A DNA stretch of 64,000 bases from Methanococcoides alaskense (GCF_027594145.1 NZ_JAQFFK010000003.1:496001-560000), one strand, 5' to 3'. Shown: positions 25,648-37,654, counted from the first letter of the stretch. Numbers and translations: made by a program. Notes: generated by a model not told the origin, from the letters alone.

Positions 25648-27384
25648 TCAGTTGCCTCCGATCTGTGCAAATTCTTCATCCATCTTCTTCATGACTGCAT
25701 CAAGTGCTGCATCGAAGTCTTCCTCGTATTTGATTTTTGCAAGTTCATCCTTTGCCTTGATGGTGATGATCTTGTTCATTGGAGCTCCTGCTTCAAGTGC
25801 AGCGGTTGCCATCTCTCCATATCTTGTGATAGACTTGAGAAGCTTGTACTGCTTGTCGAAAGGACAGTATGTGTCAACAGGGTGGAATGCGTTCTGCTGG
25901 AGGAAATATTCCCTTACCATACGTGCAACTTCAAGTGTGAGCTGCTGATCTTCTGGAAGTGCATCGGAACCTACGAGCTGCACGATCTCCTGAAGTTCGG
26001 ATTCCTGTTGGAGAAGGTCCATTGCATCATCCCTGAGCTGTGTCCAGTCAGCTCCGACGTTCTCGCTGTACCAGTCAGCAAGTCCCTCTGTGTACAAACT
26101 GTAACTTGTAAGCCAGTTAATGGAGGGGAAGTGTCTTCTCTGTGAGAGCTTTGCATCAAGTGCCCAGAATACCTTTACGATACGAAGGGTGTTTTGTGTA
26201 ACAGGCTCTGAGAAGTCACCACCAGGTGGTGATACTGCGCCAATTACAGTAATTGATCCATCAAGTCCTGCAAGTGAGTTAACTGCTCCTGCACGCTCAT
26301 AGAATTCAGAGAGCCTTGCAGAGAGGTATGCTGGATAACCTTCTTCTCCAGGCATTTCTTCAAGCCTTGAAGAAATTTCTCTCATTGCTTCTGCCCATCT
26401 TGAACTTGAGTCTGCCATGAGTGATACATCGTATCCCATGTCTCTGTAATACTCTGCAATTGTGATACCAGTGTAAACTGATGCTTCACGAGCAGCTACA
26501 GGCATGTTGGATGTATTTGCGATAAGAACTGTCCTCTCCATGAGTGGACGACCTGTCTTTGGATCCTCGAGTTCCGGGAACTCGTTCAATACATCAGCCA
26601 TTTCATTGCCGCGTTCTCCGCAACCGATGTAAACCACAATATCAGTGTCACTCCACTTAGCAAGCTGCTGCTGAGTAACTGTCTTTCCTGATCCAAATGG
26701 ACCTGGAATTGCAGCGGTTCCGCCTTTTGCTATAGGGAACATACCATCAAGGATCCTCTGTCCTGTGATAAGAGGCTTGGTTGGCATGAGTTTCTTTGCT
26801 ACAGGGCGTGGTCCTCGTACTGGCCACTTCTGCATCATTGAGATCTCTGTTCCATCTGTGAGAACACAGATAGTCTCATCTACCTTGAAGCTGCCTGCTT
26901 TTATCTCTTTGATAGTACCAGAGATCGCGGGTGGGACCATGATCTTGTGCTCGATATTTTTGGTCTCCTGGACCAAACCGAGTATGCTACCACCTTTTAC
27001 CTCATTACCTTTGCTTGCTGTTGGTTTGAACTCCCAGACCCTTTCACGGTCCAGTCCGTTTGCGGTAACTCCTCTCTGAATGAAGTTTCCCATCTTTTCC
27101 TGCAACACAGGCAGAGGTCTCTGAATACCATCATAAATACTTTCTAATAATCCGGGTCCAAGTTCAACGGACAAAGGCAGTCCGGTGTTCATTACAGGTT
27201 CTCCCGGTTTGAGACCGGAAGTATCCTCATATACCTGAACAGTAGCCTGTTCGCCTTTGATCCTGATGACTTCTCCCATCAGTCCCTCGTGACCTACTTT
27301 GACCACGTCGTACATTCTCGGTTTAATTCCTATAACCGTAACAACAGGTCCTGCCACACGATAAATTTCACCATTTACTTCCAC
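25648..27384 (-). CDS. ahaA: A-type ATP synthase catalytic subunit A
   Basis: 578 residues. The P-loop GPFGSGKT, the catalytic GERGNE motif and the DSSSRWAEA segment are all present, together with the extra A/V-type non-homologous region near residues 110-190. It makes ATP in the cytosolic head. The start is GTG 27384 inside the last codons of ahaF. Intact, with no intein. Confidence 0.96.
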   Translation of the reverse strand: MEVNGEIYRVAGPVVTVIGIKPRMYDVVKVGHEGLMGEVIRIKGEQATVQVYEDTSGLKPGEPVMNTGLPLSVELGPGLLESIYDGIQRPLPVLQEKMGNFIQRGVTANGLDRERVWEFKPTASKGNEVKGGSILGLVQETKNIEHKIMVPPAISGTIKEIKAGSFKVDETICVLTDGTEISMMQKWPVRGPRPVAKKLMPTKPLITGQRILDGMFPIAKGGTAAIPGPFGSGKTVTQQQLAKWSDTDIVVYIGCGERGNEMADVLNEFPELEDPKTGRPLMERTVLIANTSNMPVAAREASVYTGITIAEYYRDMGYDVSLMADSSSRWAEAMREISSRLEEMPGEEGYPAYLSARLSEFYERAGAVNSLAGLDGSITVIGAVSPPGGDFSEPVTQNTLRIVKVFWALDAKLSQRRHFPSINWLTSYSLYTEGLADWYSENVGADWTQLRDDAMDLLQQESELQEIVQLVGSDALPEDQQLTLEVARMVREYFLQQNAFHPVDTYCPFDKQYKLLKSITRYGEMATAALEAGAPMNKIITIKAKDELAKIKYEEDFDAALDAVMKKMDEEFAQIGGN

Positions 27385-27674
27385 AGATCTACACCTACCG
27401 ATTGTTTTATCTTTTCCCTTAAGTTTGAACTTTCACCAGTTCCTCCGAGAGTGACCACTGGGGGGTCAACAGACTCACTAAGAGTATCTCTCAAAATTTC
27501 CGGTAGTTTATTAAAGTCATCCTCATGCATCACAAAGATACCTACATCTGAATCTTTGAGCACTTTTGTGACAACAGATTCCAACTCATCACTTTTAGCT
27601 TCGTATATCTTTTTAATACCAGCTAGTCTGAATCCTGTTACAAACTCGCTGCTACCTACTACTGCTAATTCCAT
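27375..27674 (-). CDS. ahaF: A-type ATP synthase subunit F
   Basis: 99 residues with a Rossmann-like fold ([20 protein letters not shown]), the central-stalk tip that contacts subunit D. The start ATG overlaps the ahaC stop (TAATG), and the end overlaps ahaA. Confidence 0.9.
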   Translation of the reverse strand: MELAVVGSSEFVTGFRLAGIKKIYEAKSDELESVVTKVLKDSDVGIFVMHEDDFNKLPEILRDTLSESVDPPVVTLGGTGESSNLREKIKQSVGVDLWK

Positions 27675-28747
27675 TAGATCACCAACTGGTTCCTGATTAT
27701 TTCTTCATCAAGATCTGCTGCTTTTCCGCGCAGAATGATACGCAAGTTGTGTACTTCGTTCGTCTTGTTCAGTACATAATCCATGATCGGAACAATAGAT
27801 AATGGGTACACATGTGAAAAGCTTGAAGCGGATTTGATGTTGGACTTCGTGAGTTGAGTTTCCAGTTCTACCAGTGAATCCATTTCAGTTTTCACTATTC
27901 CAGATATATCCTCCCAATAAGGATACTTCTCAAGTGACTGAACAAATTCACTGAATGGAAGTGGTAATAGCTTTTCGATCTCTTTAATGCTTAAATGAAG
28001 ACCGCCTTCAAGAATCAGGTCTGCAATTTCATCCTTTTCCACACCGGCATTCTTCAACCTGAAAAGGGTACTCAGGTTCTTTATGTCGATCTCAGTACGG
28101 ATGAACTTTGAGAACAGTTTACTATCATTGGATTTTGGATTGTCTACTGTAGTGGACAGTCCGGTATAGTACAGCTTATCAAGCTGGTTTTCGATCTCAG
28201 AGAGGTTAGTCCCATCATATTCTTTTAATGTTGGGTAATAATCGGTTCCACTGAGAGCATCGATGATGCTTTCATATGATTCTTTTTCTGAAAGGCTTGA
28301 CAAAAATGGATAAGACAGTTGTCCGGCGGAGACTATGCTATCATTGATCTCTTCTACTGATGCATCACAGTACTTTCCACGTAGAATGGTCTTGATGCTC
28401 CATATATCATATTTCCTAAGATATTCAGAGATCAGATAGTTCAACTCTCCTTCGGAGATATTGATCAGTTTTGTAAAAGTGACCGCAAGATTCCTGTTCA
28501 ATGCGTGTTCAAACAGATCCACACCGTCATATGTTCTTGCCAGTTCATCGACATCCTGCTTATACTGTGACTCCTCGATAAAACGGGTGATCTCGTCGAT
28601 CCCCATGTTCATTAATCGAGGATATGTTTCCCTAGGGAGAAGATTGCTTTTCATTGCGCGAACGCGTGCAGTCACATAAGCGTAATTGGAGCCACTTCCG
28701 CTCTGCTTCGGACTACTTTTTCTTGTGAATTTTTGCAAAAGCCCCAT
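27674..28747 (-). CDS. ahaC: A-type ATP synthase subunit C
   Basis: 357 residues, all alpha. This is the funnel-shaped socket that joins the central stalk to the membrane rotor (V-type subunit d relative). It has [20 protein letters not shown] near the N-terminus and [14 protein letters not shown] near the end, both family hallmarks. A GGGTGAT site precedes ATG 28747. Confidence 0.92.
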   Translation of the reverse strand: MGLLQKFTRKSSPKQSGSGSNYAYVTARVRAMKSNLLPRETYPRLMNMGIDEITRFIEESQYKQDVDELARTYDGVDLFEHALNRNLAVTFTKLINISEGELNYLISEYLRKYDIWSIKTILRGKYCDASVEEINDSIVSAGQLSYPFLSSLSEKESYESIIDALSGTDYYPTLKEYDGTNLSEIENQLDKLYYTGLSTTVDNPKSNDSKLFSKFIRTEIDIKNLSTLFRLKNAGVEKDEIADLILEGGLHLSIKEIEKLLPLPFSEFVQSLEKYPYWEDISGIVKTEMDSLVELETQLTKSNIKSASSFSHVYPLSIVPIMDYVLNKTNEVHNLRIILRGKAADLDEEIIRNQLVI

Positions 28748-28754
28748 TTGGATA

Positions 28755-29306
28755 TCACCCGAACAAGATATCAGATGTCTGTTTCAATGATTGCTCATTA
28801 ACATTCTTCATGATTATATCGTATGTATAATCTAAACGAACTGTTCCATTATCGTTCTCTATGATCAATCCGCCAATACAATCGATATTGCCGGTATATT
28901 CAAGGGAAGATAACTTTTTGACAAGTTCTTCTGAGTCCTTGTTTGAGTATATTTTACTGCCATTGCTATCATTTTCATCAATGATTGCTTTTAACAGCTC
29001 TTCCTGCTTTGTTTCAGGAAGGGATGCAATAGTCTCTATTGCATTGTCGTATACTTTATCAAGGACTTCTTTGCGAGCATTAAGCATTGTACGTTTGACT
29101 TCCAGATTTGCGCTGGAGATCTCCTGTTGGCGTAATCTCTTGATATCATCTTCTGCTTTCGCCAGACGGTCGCCCATGATCTTCTTTGCAGTCTGCCTAA
29201 CATCATCCAGTATCTGTGATACTTCTGCATCAGCATCTGCGTTGACCATGTTTGCTTCTGTCTGGGCAGCACCCATGATATCTTTTATAACTGTTTCGAG
29301 TCCCAT
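28755..29306 (-). CDS. ahaE: A-type ATP synthase subunit E
   Basis: 183 residues with a long N-terminal coiled coil (about 10-95) and a C-terminal globular domain (IDCIGGLIIENDNGTVRLDYT, cited as motif only). It forms the peripheral stalk with AhaH. It lies 7 bases before ahaC. Confidence 0.9.
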   Translation of the reverse strand: MGLETVIKDIMGAAQTEANMVNADADAEVSQILDDVRQTAKKIMGDRLAKAEDDIKRLRQQEISSANLEVKRTMLNARKEVLDKVYDNAIETIASLPETKQEELLKAIIDENDSNGSKIYSNKDSEELVKKLSSLEYTGNIDCIGGLIIENDNGTVRLDYTYDIIMKNVNEQSLKQTSDILFG

Positions 29307-29358
29307 GCTCTGACACCTTAAAAGAATTTAAGAGCAATATAATTGCTCTCAAATTAAC

Positions 29359-31529
<2,171 letters not shown>

Positions 31530-31537
<8 letters not shown>

Positions 31538-31856
31538 GTATTGCCCTCTCAAACTCTGTGACCAGATTTTCAACGGCTTTGTCAACGTTACCCTCAGCTT
31601 TGTCGCTGATCTTTTTGGCTTCGTTCACGCCTTTGGAGATAATATCTTCAGATTCGTGTTTAATAGTCTCTTCAGCTGACTTCAGTGCATTCTGGGCAGA
31701 TTGTGCTGCATCAGTTTCCGCCTGTTTGATGATCTCTCTGGCTTCAGCACGAGCTGCTATAATGCGCTCGCTCTTGTTCTTAAGCCCTTCATCCACCATT
31801 TTGGCCGCACTTTGTTCTGCTTCCTTGATTTCGGATAAGATTTTGTCTTTGGCCAT
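31530..31856 (-). CDS. ahaH: A-type ATP synthase subunit H
   Basis: 108 residues, entirely helical and Ala/Lys/Glu-rich, the right-handed coiled-coil partner of subunit E in the peripheral stalk. First gene of the operon. The promoter lies just upstream. Confidence 0.88.
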
Positions 31857-31917
31857 GTAAATCCTCGATACATCTATAAAATGATAACTTGGCGTAATTT
31901 ACATTCCTAATAACAAA

Positions 31918-31930
31918 CTTGCATATAAGT
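31918..31930 (-). promoter_or_regulatory. TATA-like element for the aha operon
   Basis: On minus it reads ATAACTTATATGC, about 65-70 bases before ahaH. Weak match, chosen by position. Confidence 0.35.
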
Positions 31931-31989
31931 TATTCGGTTATGCCTTTCTGTTTGCGGAAATGTTAATAATTTATCATGGAAATTAATAC

Positions 31990-32045
31990 GAAAAAAATAC
32001 TTATGTTCTGACTATCTGCAAACCTCATGTGCAGTTTGCCAGAAC
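31990..32045 (-). terminator. Terminator of the polyprenyl synthase/radical SAM operon
   Basis: GCAAAC/GTTTGC and the outer GTTCTG/CAGAAC form a two-part stem (32005-32045) with a 7-base asymmetric bulge. On the minus strand it is followed by a T7 run. It lies 60 bases past the radical SAM gene and insulates the aha operon. Confidence 0.6.
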
Positions 32046-32104
32046 AAATGTGTACTAAAAAAGTAAGGGATATTTAATTCTCTTATGTTTGCTCTATTTT
32101 GAAC

Positions 32105-33298
32105 TTAGTTTTTGTATTGCAGGTCAACCCTTAAAGGAATTTGAGCATCCTTTGGTATGGTGTGTATATACTCCTTTCTGAATTCCGGGTTACGCATCAT
32201 ACAATAATCTGCAGATCCCTTGTATGCCGCATGTTTTCCCATACGTTTCCATATTTCTGCAAGACCTTCTTCTCTAACGTTCCCGAAGGAGAGCGGGGTA
32301 TAAGCGCATGGCATAACATCTCCGCCCGCAGCAACATGCATCCATCTCCTGCCTGCAAAGCAACCGAACTGCTCAGGTCCGTTGAAATAAGGGAATGCAG
32401 TGACCCTAGGTCCGTCAGTTCCCTTGTTCTTGTTCTTCTGGAACCTTTCAAGCGTTACAACATCTTTCTTGGTGAGGGTCTCGTCTTCATGGTCCAGCCA
32501 TCTTCCCACAGCAATGATCTCATATATCGACATTTCCTGCATGCCAAGATCATCTGCCAGGGTATAGAACTCCTCAAGGTCATCAATATTATCCGGTGAT
32601 GCCACAACGAACATATCTGCCATGATCCCTGCATCCAGCGTATTCTTGATGCCTGTCATACTGCTCTGGAATGCCCCTTCACAACCCCTTACGCGGTCAT
32701 GCTCTTTCTCATCCGGGCTATCCACACTGATATGTGCTGAATAAAGGCCTGCATTCTTAAGGTCCCGTGCCCTTTCAGGTGTCAACTTGAAACCTGATGT
32801 AAAACAGGTGGCTATTGCCTTTGTTTTATCAACACTGGCGACCATGTCCACAATATCGTTTCGAAGCATGGTCTCGCCACCATCGAAAGATATCAGGTAT
32901 GCTCCAAGGTCTACTGCCTCATCGACCACTCTGTTTATTTCTTCAAGCGTAAATTCAGGGTCTGCGACAATGCCGGCAGCACCACAGTGTATGCAATTGT
33001 ATGGGCATCTGTCTGTTATCCCGATCGAGAACTGGTCAGGGATACGTTTTTTCATAACTGCGCCGATCTGTGCACTTATGACCCTGTTGAATGCGGGACT
33101 TGGGACCGGTGGCACCCATGTGGAAAAAATGATATTCTCATCGTCCACTAATATTGGCTTCTCTTCCCGGAATATCTTATTAATGCGTTTTATCACAGGC
33201 TTCGATACAGCTGCTAGTGGTCCTTCTGTATCGAGAACGACCTTTCCATTTTCTGTACTGGCATTTACTTTGATAACTGATTTGTCATATACCCGCAT
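32105..33298 (-). CDS. Radical SAM protein with SPASM/twitch-like C-terminus
   Basis: About 397 residues. An N-terminal ~85-residue domain precedes DRCPYNCIHCGAAG (CX3CX2C) and FDGGETML. A C-terminal region with CFAGRRWMHVAAGGDVMPC and a later Cys suggests an auxiliary Fe-S cluster. The start is ATG 33298: GGTG 6 bases upstream overlaps the stop of the polyprenyl synthase gene, so the two are coupled. That neighbour suggests isoprenoid lipid or quinone-like chemistry. AhbC, missing from the haem cluster here, is an alternative of similar size. Neither is proven. Confidence 0.7.
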   Translation of the reverse strand: MRVYDKSVIKVNASTENGKVVLDTEGPLAAVSKPVIKRINKIFREEKPILVDDENIIFSTWVPPVPSPAFNRVISAQIGAVMKKRIPDQFSIGITDRCPYNCIHCGAAGIVADPEFTLEEINRVVDEAVDLGAYLISFDGGETMLRNDIVDMVASVDKTKAIATCFTSGFKLTPERARDLKNAGLYSAHISVDSPDEKEHDRVRGCEGAFQSSMTGIKNTLDAGIMADMFVVASPDNIDDLEEFYTLADDLGMQEMSIYEIIAVGRWLDHEDETLTKKDVVTLERFQKNKNKGTDGPRVTAFPYFNGPEQFGCFAGRRWMHVAAGGDVMPCAYTPLSFGNVREEGLAEIWKRMGKHAAYKGSADYCMMRNPEFRKEYIHTIPKDAQIPLRVDLQYKN

Positions 33299-33303
33299 GA
33301 TGT

Positions 33304-34188
33304 TCACCTGGATCTTATAGTATTTTTCAATGTTTTTGGAAGCATTTCCGTTGTAATATGGTCTGTAACTTCCATGAGCTTGCTTCTTGAATCGGAAGGC
33401 TCGAACTCTTCCAATATGTCTTTTGCCATTCTCACGTTCTCCATTGCCAGCAAGGTCGCTTTTTCTACAGCGCTCTCATATGGCATGGTCCTTCTATATA
33501 TCTGCAAGATCGATATGGACTCATTATCCGATCTCTTATTCTCGACATTCTCGGTATATTCCAGAATGTCGTCAACGATCTGATATGCTCTTCCGAGCTT
33601 TTCTCCATAATCCTTCAATTTACTTGCAGTCCTTTCATCAGCACCTGCTATATATGCACCCATTACCGCACTGGCTGCAAAGAGGGATGCGGTCTTCTTG
33701 TCGATGCAATCAAAATAGTTCATCTCTACAAAATCCTCGGATGTGCTTTTTATGTCAATGGTCTCTCCCTCTGCCATTGCCATTCCCGCACGTCCGAACT
33801 CCCGCACTACCGGTGTACTGTATATTGAAATAAGCTCAATGGACTTTGAGATCATATAATCTCCAGCAAGCATGGCGGCTGCAGGTCCGAACTTCTTATG
33901 TGCGGACTCTACCCCTCTTCGTATGACCCCTTCATCCAGGATATCATCGTGTATAAGGGATGCGGAGTGGATAAGCTCAATGGCAAGTGCTGCATTTATA
34001 CTATTGTCGGAGTCTTCTCTGCATATTCGGGAAGCCAGTAGTAATATAATAGGTCTGACCTTCTTTCCGCCCGATCTGCAAATATGTCCAACGACGTTTT
34101 TCATCTGGGGTGAATCATCCATGTTGCTTATCATTTCGTTCATGGCATCGGTGATCTGCCGGTATTCATCCCATTGTTCGATATTCAT
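33304..34188 (-). CDS. Polyprenyl diphosphate synthase
   Basis: 294 residues of the all-trans prenyltransferase fold. The first Asp-rich motif is DDILD (81-85), preceded by small residues, with Ala at the position five before it, which allows a long product. The second motif is DDILE (206-210), where the last Asp is usually expected. GGKKVRP (40-46) is the IPP-binding loop. It could make geranylgeranyl diphosphate for archaeol or a longer chain for methanophenazine. The start ATG has GAGGA 8 bases upstream. First gene of a two-gene operon. Confidence 0.88.
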   Translation of the reverse strand: MNIEQWDEYRQITDAMNEMISNMDDSPQMKNVVGHICRSGGKKVRPIILLLASRICREDSDNSINAALAIELIHSASLIHDDILDEGVIRRGVESAHKKFGPAAAMLAGDYMISKSIELISIYSTPVVREFGRAGMAMAEGETIDIKSTSEDFVEMNYFDCIDKKTASLFAASAVMGAYIAGADERTASKLKDYGEKLGRAYQIVDDILEYTENVENKRSDNESISILQIYRRTMPYESAVEKATLLAMENVRMAKDILEEFEPSDSRSKLMEVTDHITTEMLPKTLKNTIRSR

Positions 34189-34227
34189 CGCATGTCCTCA
34201 TAATATGAATGTGATATGTTCCAGGTT

Positions 34228-34608
34228 TCATTCGGAATACTTTGAAGGGCAGCCGATAACGATCTGGTCTGCCTCTATCTTTGATTCTGATATCATGGTC
34301 CCTGTAAGGCTAACGCTGTTCCCTTCTACAAGATTTGCAGGAAGGTCAGCTATGTATTCAATATATATCTCCTGTTCCTCGTCTTCAGCATCCGTAAGGG
34401 TGAACGAGACCATTTCCGTTGAGATACTCAATGTCCCATTCTTGACAAGTCCCATTGTACTGACTTTCTGCCCGACATGATCCTGTGGGCTGGTCGTGAT
34501 CTCAGATACCATCATATATCCCTGTTCAACATCAACGCCCCAAAGTCCGATCACCATAACTGCTACTATCGCAAAAATGGTGAGGATCGCCTTTCGTTTT
34601 TTTTCCAT
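34228..34608 (-). CDS. ccmE: Cytochrome c maturation haem chaperone CcmE, CXXXY type
   Basis: 126 residues with an N-terminal anchor helix (about 6-24), an OB-fold domain and the C-terminal CPSKY (Cys 120, Tyr 124). Bacterial CcmE binds haem through His in HXXXY. The archaeal form has Cys there, as seen here. It would hold haem outside the membrane on the way to c-type cytochromes. The start is ATG 34608 with GGTG 6 bases upstream. It lies directly behind a CcmD-like gene. Confidence 0.8.
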   Translation of the reverse strand: MEKKRKAILTIFAIVAVMVIGLWGVDVEQGYMMVSEITTSPQDHVGQKVSTMGLVKNGTLSISTEMVSFTLTDAEDEEQEIYIEYIADLPANLVEGNSVSLTGTMISESKIEADQIVIGCPSKYSE

Positions 34609-34619
34609 TGCAAACACCA

Positions 34620-34748
34620 TCAATCTTTAAGCTTTCGGATCAGGGATGCAAGACGCATGCGTGTGCGTATCAGATAAACAATGTAGGAAAGTATTATTAT
34701 CCATGTAATTGCGAATGCTGTCTGAAATGCCTGTTCTCCCATTGCCAT
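34620..34748 (-). CDS. CcmD-like small membrane protein (42 residues)
   Basis: A frame from ATG 34748 to TGA 34620 encodes a short head, one membrane helix (FAITWIIILSYIVYLI) and a basic cytosolic tail rich in Arg and Lys. This is the CcmD layout. GGATGAT precedes the start, and the stop lies 11 bases before ccmE. CcmD releases haem-loaded CcmE from the CcmC complex in bacteria. The assignment rests on topology and neighbour, not on sequence identity. Confidence 0.6.
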   Translation of the reverse strand: MAMGEQAFQTAFAITWIIILSYIVYLIRTRMRLASLIRKLKD

Positions 34749-34909
34749 ATCTTATCATCCTTAGCTCCAAAAAGGGCATTATATGTTGTTATTTTATGTA
34801 TCTTGACGATACGATTTATATGGGTTCTGTGTAGTATAGTTCCATACTATTTAAGCAAATTGAAAGAATTACCTTTGATAATAGCTTACATTATATTAAG
34901 TAAATAGGA

Positions 34910-34921
34910 GTATGATCATAC
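34910..34921. promoter_or_regulatory. Palindrome between ribosome site and start of ahbD
   Basis: GTATGATCATAC is a perfect 12-bp palindrome that begins in the GGAG site and ends at the base before the ahbD ATG. It could be a repressor site or a leader hairpin that hides the start. Confidence 0.4.
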
Positions 34922-35962
34922 ATGGTAAAACCTCCACGAATTATAGCATGGGAACTGACATGGGGATGTAATCTTGCATGTGTTCATTGCAGAGGTTCAT
35001 CTACATCGGAGATACCTGAGGGTGAACTTTCCACGTCTGAAGCAAAACATTTCGTAGATGAGATCGTAGAGATGGGGGATCCCATTCTCATTCTGACCGG
35101 AGGCGAACCTCTTGTTCGCAAGGATGTCTATGAGATCGCAAGATACGCTACTGACAAAGGTCTGCGTGTGGCTCTTGCGACCAACGGCACCCTTCTCAAT
35201 GACGATGTTGTGAAAAAACTGAAAGATGCAGGAGTGCAGCGTGTCAGTATAAGCATCGATGGTTCAACTGCACAGACACATGACGACTTCCGCGGAGTTC
35301 CCGGTGCATTCGAGAGCACGATGCGTGGTATCGAGTACCTGAAGGCAGGCGGCCTTGGTTTTCAGATAAATACGACCATAACAAAAAGGAACGTCGATGA
35401 GATCCCTGCCATTCTTGAAATTGCAACCAAGATCGGTGCGGAAGCCCATCATATCTTCCTTCTTGTGCCAACAGGCAGAGGTAAGGAACTCGAGAACGAA
35501 GAGATCCCTCCTGCTGAATATGAACGCGTGCTGAACTGGTTCTATGATCAGCAGAAGCACGTCAAGATCCAGTTGAAGGCCACATGCGCTCCTCACTATT
35601 TTAGAATAATGCGCCAGCGTGCAAAAAGAGAAGGTACTGAGGTCACTGTTAAGACACATGGCTATGAAGCAATGACCCGGGGCTGTCTCGGTGGCATAAG
35701 CTTTTGCTTCGTTTCCAGTACAGGGGATGTCCAGCCCTGTGGATATCTTCCTGTGGTCGCAGGTAACGTGAAGGAAAATAGCTTCAAGGAGATCTGGGAG
35801 GACTCAGTCCTTTTTAACGATCTTCGCGATTATGATAAGCTCGGTGGTAAATGTGGAAGATGCAGCTACAAAAGTGTATGTGGCGGCTGTCGTGCCCGTG
35901 CTTATGCAGCCACTGGTGACTACATGGCGGAAGAGCCATACTGTATATATAATCCCAGATGA
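34922..35962 (+). CDS. ahbD: Haem synthase AhbD (Fe-coproporphyrin decarboxylase, radical SAM)
   Basis: 346 residues. It has the cluster loop CNLACVHC (CX3CX2C, about 17-24), GGEP (about 60-63) and a SPASM-type tail with CGRCSYKSVCGGCRARA plus a later Cys. The pattern matches AhbD, which converts two propionates of iron-coproporphyrin III to vinyl groups, giving haem b. ahbA and ahbB lie 2 kb downstream, separated by a TPR gene and a MITE-like element. It is divergent from ccmD, which fits joint demand for haem. Confidence 0.82.
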   Translation: MVKPPRIIAWELTWGCNLACVHCRGSSTSEIPEGELSTSEAKHFVDEIVEMGDPILILTGGEPLVRKDVYEIARYATDKGLRVALATNGTLLNDDVVKKLKDAGVQRVSISIDGSTAQTHDDFRGVPGAFESTMRGIEYLKAGGLGFQINTTITKRNVDEIPAILEIATKIGAEAHHIFLLVPTGRGKELENEEIPPAEYERVLNWFYDQQKHVKIQLKATCAPHYFRIMRQRAKREGTEVTVKTHGYEAMTRGCLGGISFCFVSSTGDVQPCGYLPVVAGNVKENSFKEIWEDSVLFNDLRDYDKLGGKCGRCSYKSVCGGCRARAYAATGDYMAEEPYCIYNPR

Positions 35963-36220
35963 ACTCTGGTTATAGGAAAATAATCTATCAATTGCAGAAC
36001 TTAGGGGTGAAATATGAGGTATTTTAATATCTCACATGTCTGGGTTCTGTATTCTTTTAGAAAAACGAATAATGGACTTTATTGATGATGGATAATCTTA
36101 TTTTGTGGTTTAAATACATAAATTAAATAATATGGCTATGAAGAGATCTTTCTCTAAGATGACTTGTATTATGAATGAATGTATCAAAAAACATTCACCT
36201 TATATAAGTGGATGATGGAT

Positions 36221-36354
36221 GGGCTCTGTAGAATACCTATCAAAATCAACATATATAGGCTGGAATTGGGATTATATTCCAACACCATGTAATACATTCA
36301 ATGATCATTTCAAATTGGATTAGTGTCCGAATATCGAGGATTTCTACAGAGCAA
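36221..36354. mobile_element. MITE-like element, 134 bp, with target duplication
   Basis: The inverted ends GCTCTGTAGAA (36223-36233) and TTCTACAGAGC (36342-36352) are exact over 11 bases, and CCT matches two bases further in. The direct repeat ATGGAT flanks both sides (36215-36220 and 36355-36360). The interior cannot encode a transposase. It is likely a deletion derivative of a larger IS. It lies in the 430-base gap between ahbD and the TPR gene, which otherwise shows no gene. Confidence 0.65.
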
Positions 36355-36391
36355 ATGGATGATACATTGATAAGGACGATTTTTTAAGTAC

Positions 36392-37654
36392 TTATTTGCC
36401 ATGTACTAGCATCACAAAGTCGTGGTTACTTTTAATATTGTCAAAATCATCTTCCGTTTTTGCTGTTTCTCTGAATTTAGAATCAATTTTAATGGCCATT
36501 TTTAAATCAAAAAGTGATTCGCTTATTGAATTGTTAATAGCTTCAATACCTGCTTTATTATACCAAATTTCTGCATCATCTGGATTGAGATCAAGAGCTT
36601 TTTTGTAAGCTTCAAGTGCTTCTTCATGTCGACCAAGGTCTCTCAAAGCAACACCTTTATTGTTCCAAGCTTCTGCATTTTCTGGATCGAGGTCAATAGC
36701 TTTTTTGTAAGCTTCAAGTGCTTCTTCATGTCGACCAAGATAACTCAATGCAACACCTTTATTGTTCCAAGCGTCTGCATAATCAGGATTTAACTCAAGT
36801 GCTTTTTTGTAAGCTTCAAGTGCTTCTTCATGTCGATCAAGATTACCCAATACAACACCTTTATTGTTCCAAGCGTCTGCATAATCAGGATTTAACTCAA
36901 GAGCTTTGTTGTGAGCTTCAAGTGCTTCTTCATGTCGACCAAGGTCTCCCAAAGTAACACCTTTATTGTTCCAGGCTTCTGCATCATCTGGATTGAGATC
37001 AAGTGCTTTATTAATTGCTTTCAGTGATTTTTCGTATTCATTTTTATAATAATTAGATGATGAGAGGTTGAAGTAATAATCAAAATTTAATTTTGCTCCA
37101 AACATTTCTAAAAATTCAGTTAAATTAGCCAACGAGTCAAACTTTTTAACTTTTTCTAATGTTTCGGAGCTAGGGTGTTTTTCAATCGTAATGTCGCCAA
37201 CATCTTTAACTTCATCTTCAAACTTATCTCTAGCAGAAGTCAAAATCCTAGATAATTCCGCATGCTTTTCTTTTGCATCATTAAGTAAAACATCCGCTTC
37301 ATTTTTAATATTTTTAAATTTATTATTGTAATTCCTAATTATGTAAAGTGCTATGCCAGAAAGGGCAGTAATTATTATTCCGATAAATGTGAGTAAAAGC
37401 ATTATTGAATCCAGTATTGAACTCAGTAAATTGAGAGAACGATCTAAATTTTGGTTTGCAAGTAATAAATAATTTTCATCATTCATTGTATCTTCAGAAC
37501 GAATTGTTTCTCCAGTATCTACGGCAGATGTTGGTGAATTATGTATTGTAGTATTATTATAAACCATATCTTCATTAGCAACTGATGCATAGCTTATAGA
37601 TGAAAAAATCAGAATTGAAAGTATAAATATAATACATTGTTTAGAAAAATTCAT
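36392..37654 (-). CDS. Membrane TPR-repeat protein
   Basis: 420 residues. A signal-like helix (about 5-23) is followed by a Thr/Asn-rich spacer, a membrane segment (about 83-108), a coiled coil (to about 155) and at least five 34-residue TPR units (about 215-385) of the form WNNKGVxLxxLGRHEEALEAY. It ends DFVMLVHGK. The TPR part would bind a partner protein. The gene is AT-rich relative to the haem genes on either side, and the MITE lies next to its 3' end, so recent acquisition is likely. Confidence 0.8.
   Translation of the reverse strand: MNFSKQCIIFILSILIFSSISYASVANEDMVYNNTTIHNSPTSAVDTGETIRSEDTMNDENYLLLANQNLDRSLNLLSSILDSIMLLLTFIGIIITALSGIALYIIRNYNNKFKNIKNEADVLLNDAKEKHAELSRILTSARDKFEDEVKDVGDITIEKHPSSETLEKVKKFDSLANLTEFLEMFGAKLNFDYYFNLSSSNYYKNEYEKSLKAINKALDLNPDDAEAWNNKGVTLGDLGRHEEALEAHNKALELNPDYADAWNNKGVVLGNLDRHEEALEAYKKALELNPDYADAWNNKGVALSYLGRHEEALEAYKKAIDLDPENAEAWNNKGVALRDLGRHEEALEAYKKALDLNPDDAEIWYNKAGIEAINNSISESLFDLKMAIKIDSKFRETAKTEDDFDNIKSNHDFVMLVHGK
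36609..37016. repeat. Four 102-bp tandem DNA repeats inside the TPR gene
   Basis: GCTTCAAGTGCTTCTTCATG-type blocks recur at 36609, 36711, 36813 and 36915, exactly 102 bases apart and nearly identical in sequence. Each unit is one TPR (34 codons). Such identity favours unequal recombination and copy-number change. Confidence 0.85.

Noticed and set aside
36609..37016. Regular repeats as a CRISPR array
   Set aside because: The 102-base units are in-frame TPR codons without unique spacers, and no cas genes are present anywhere in the window.
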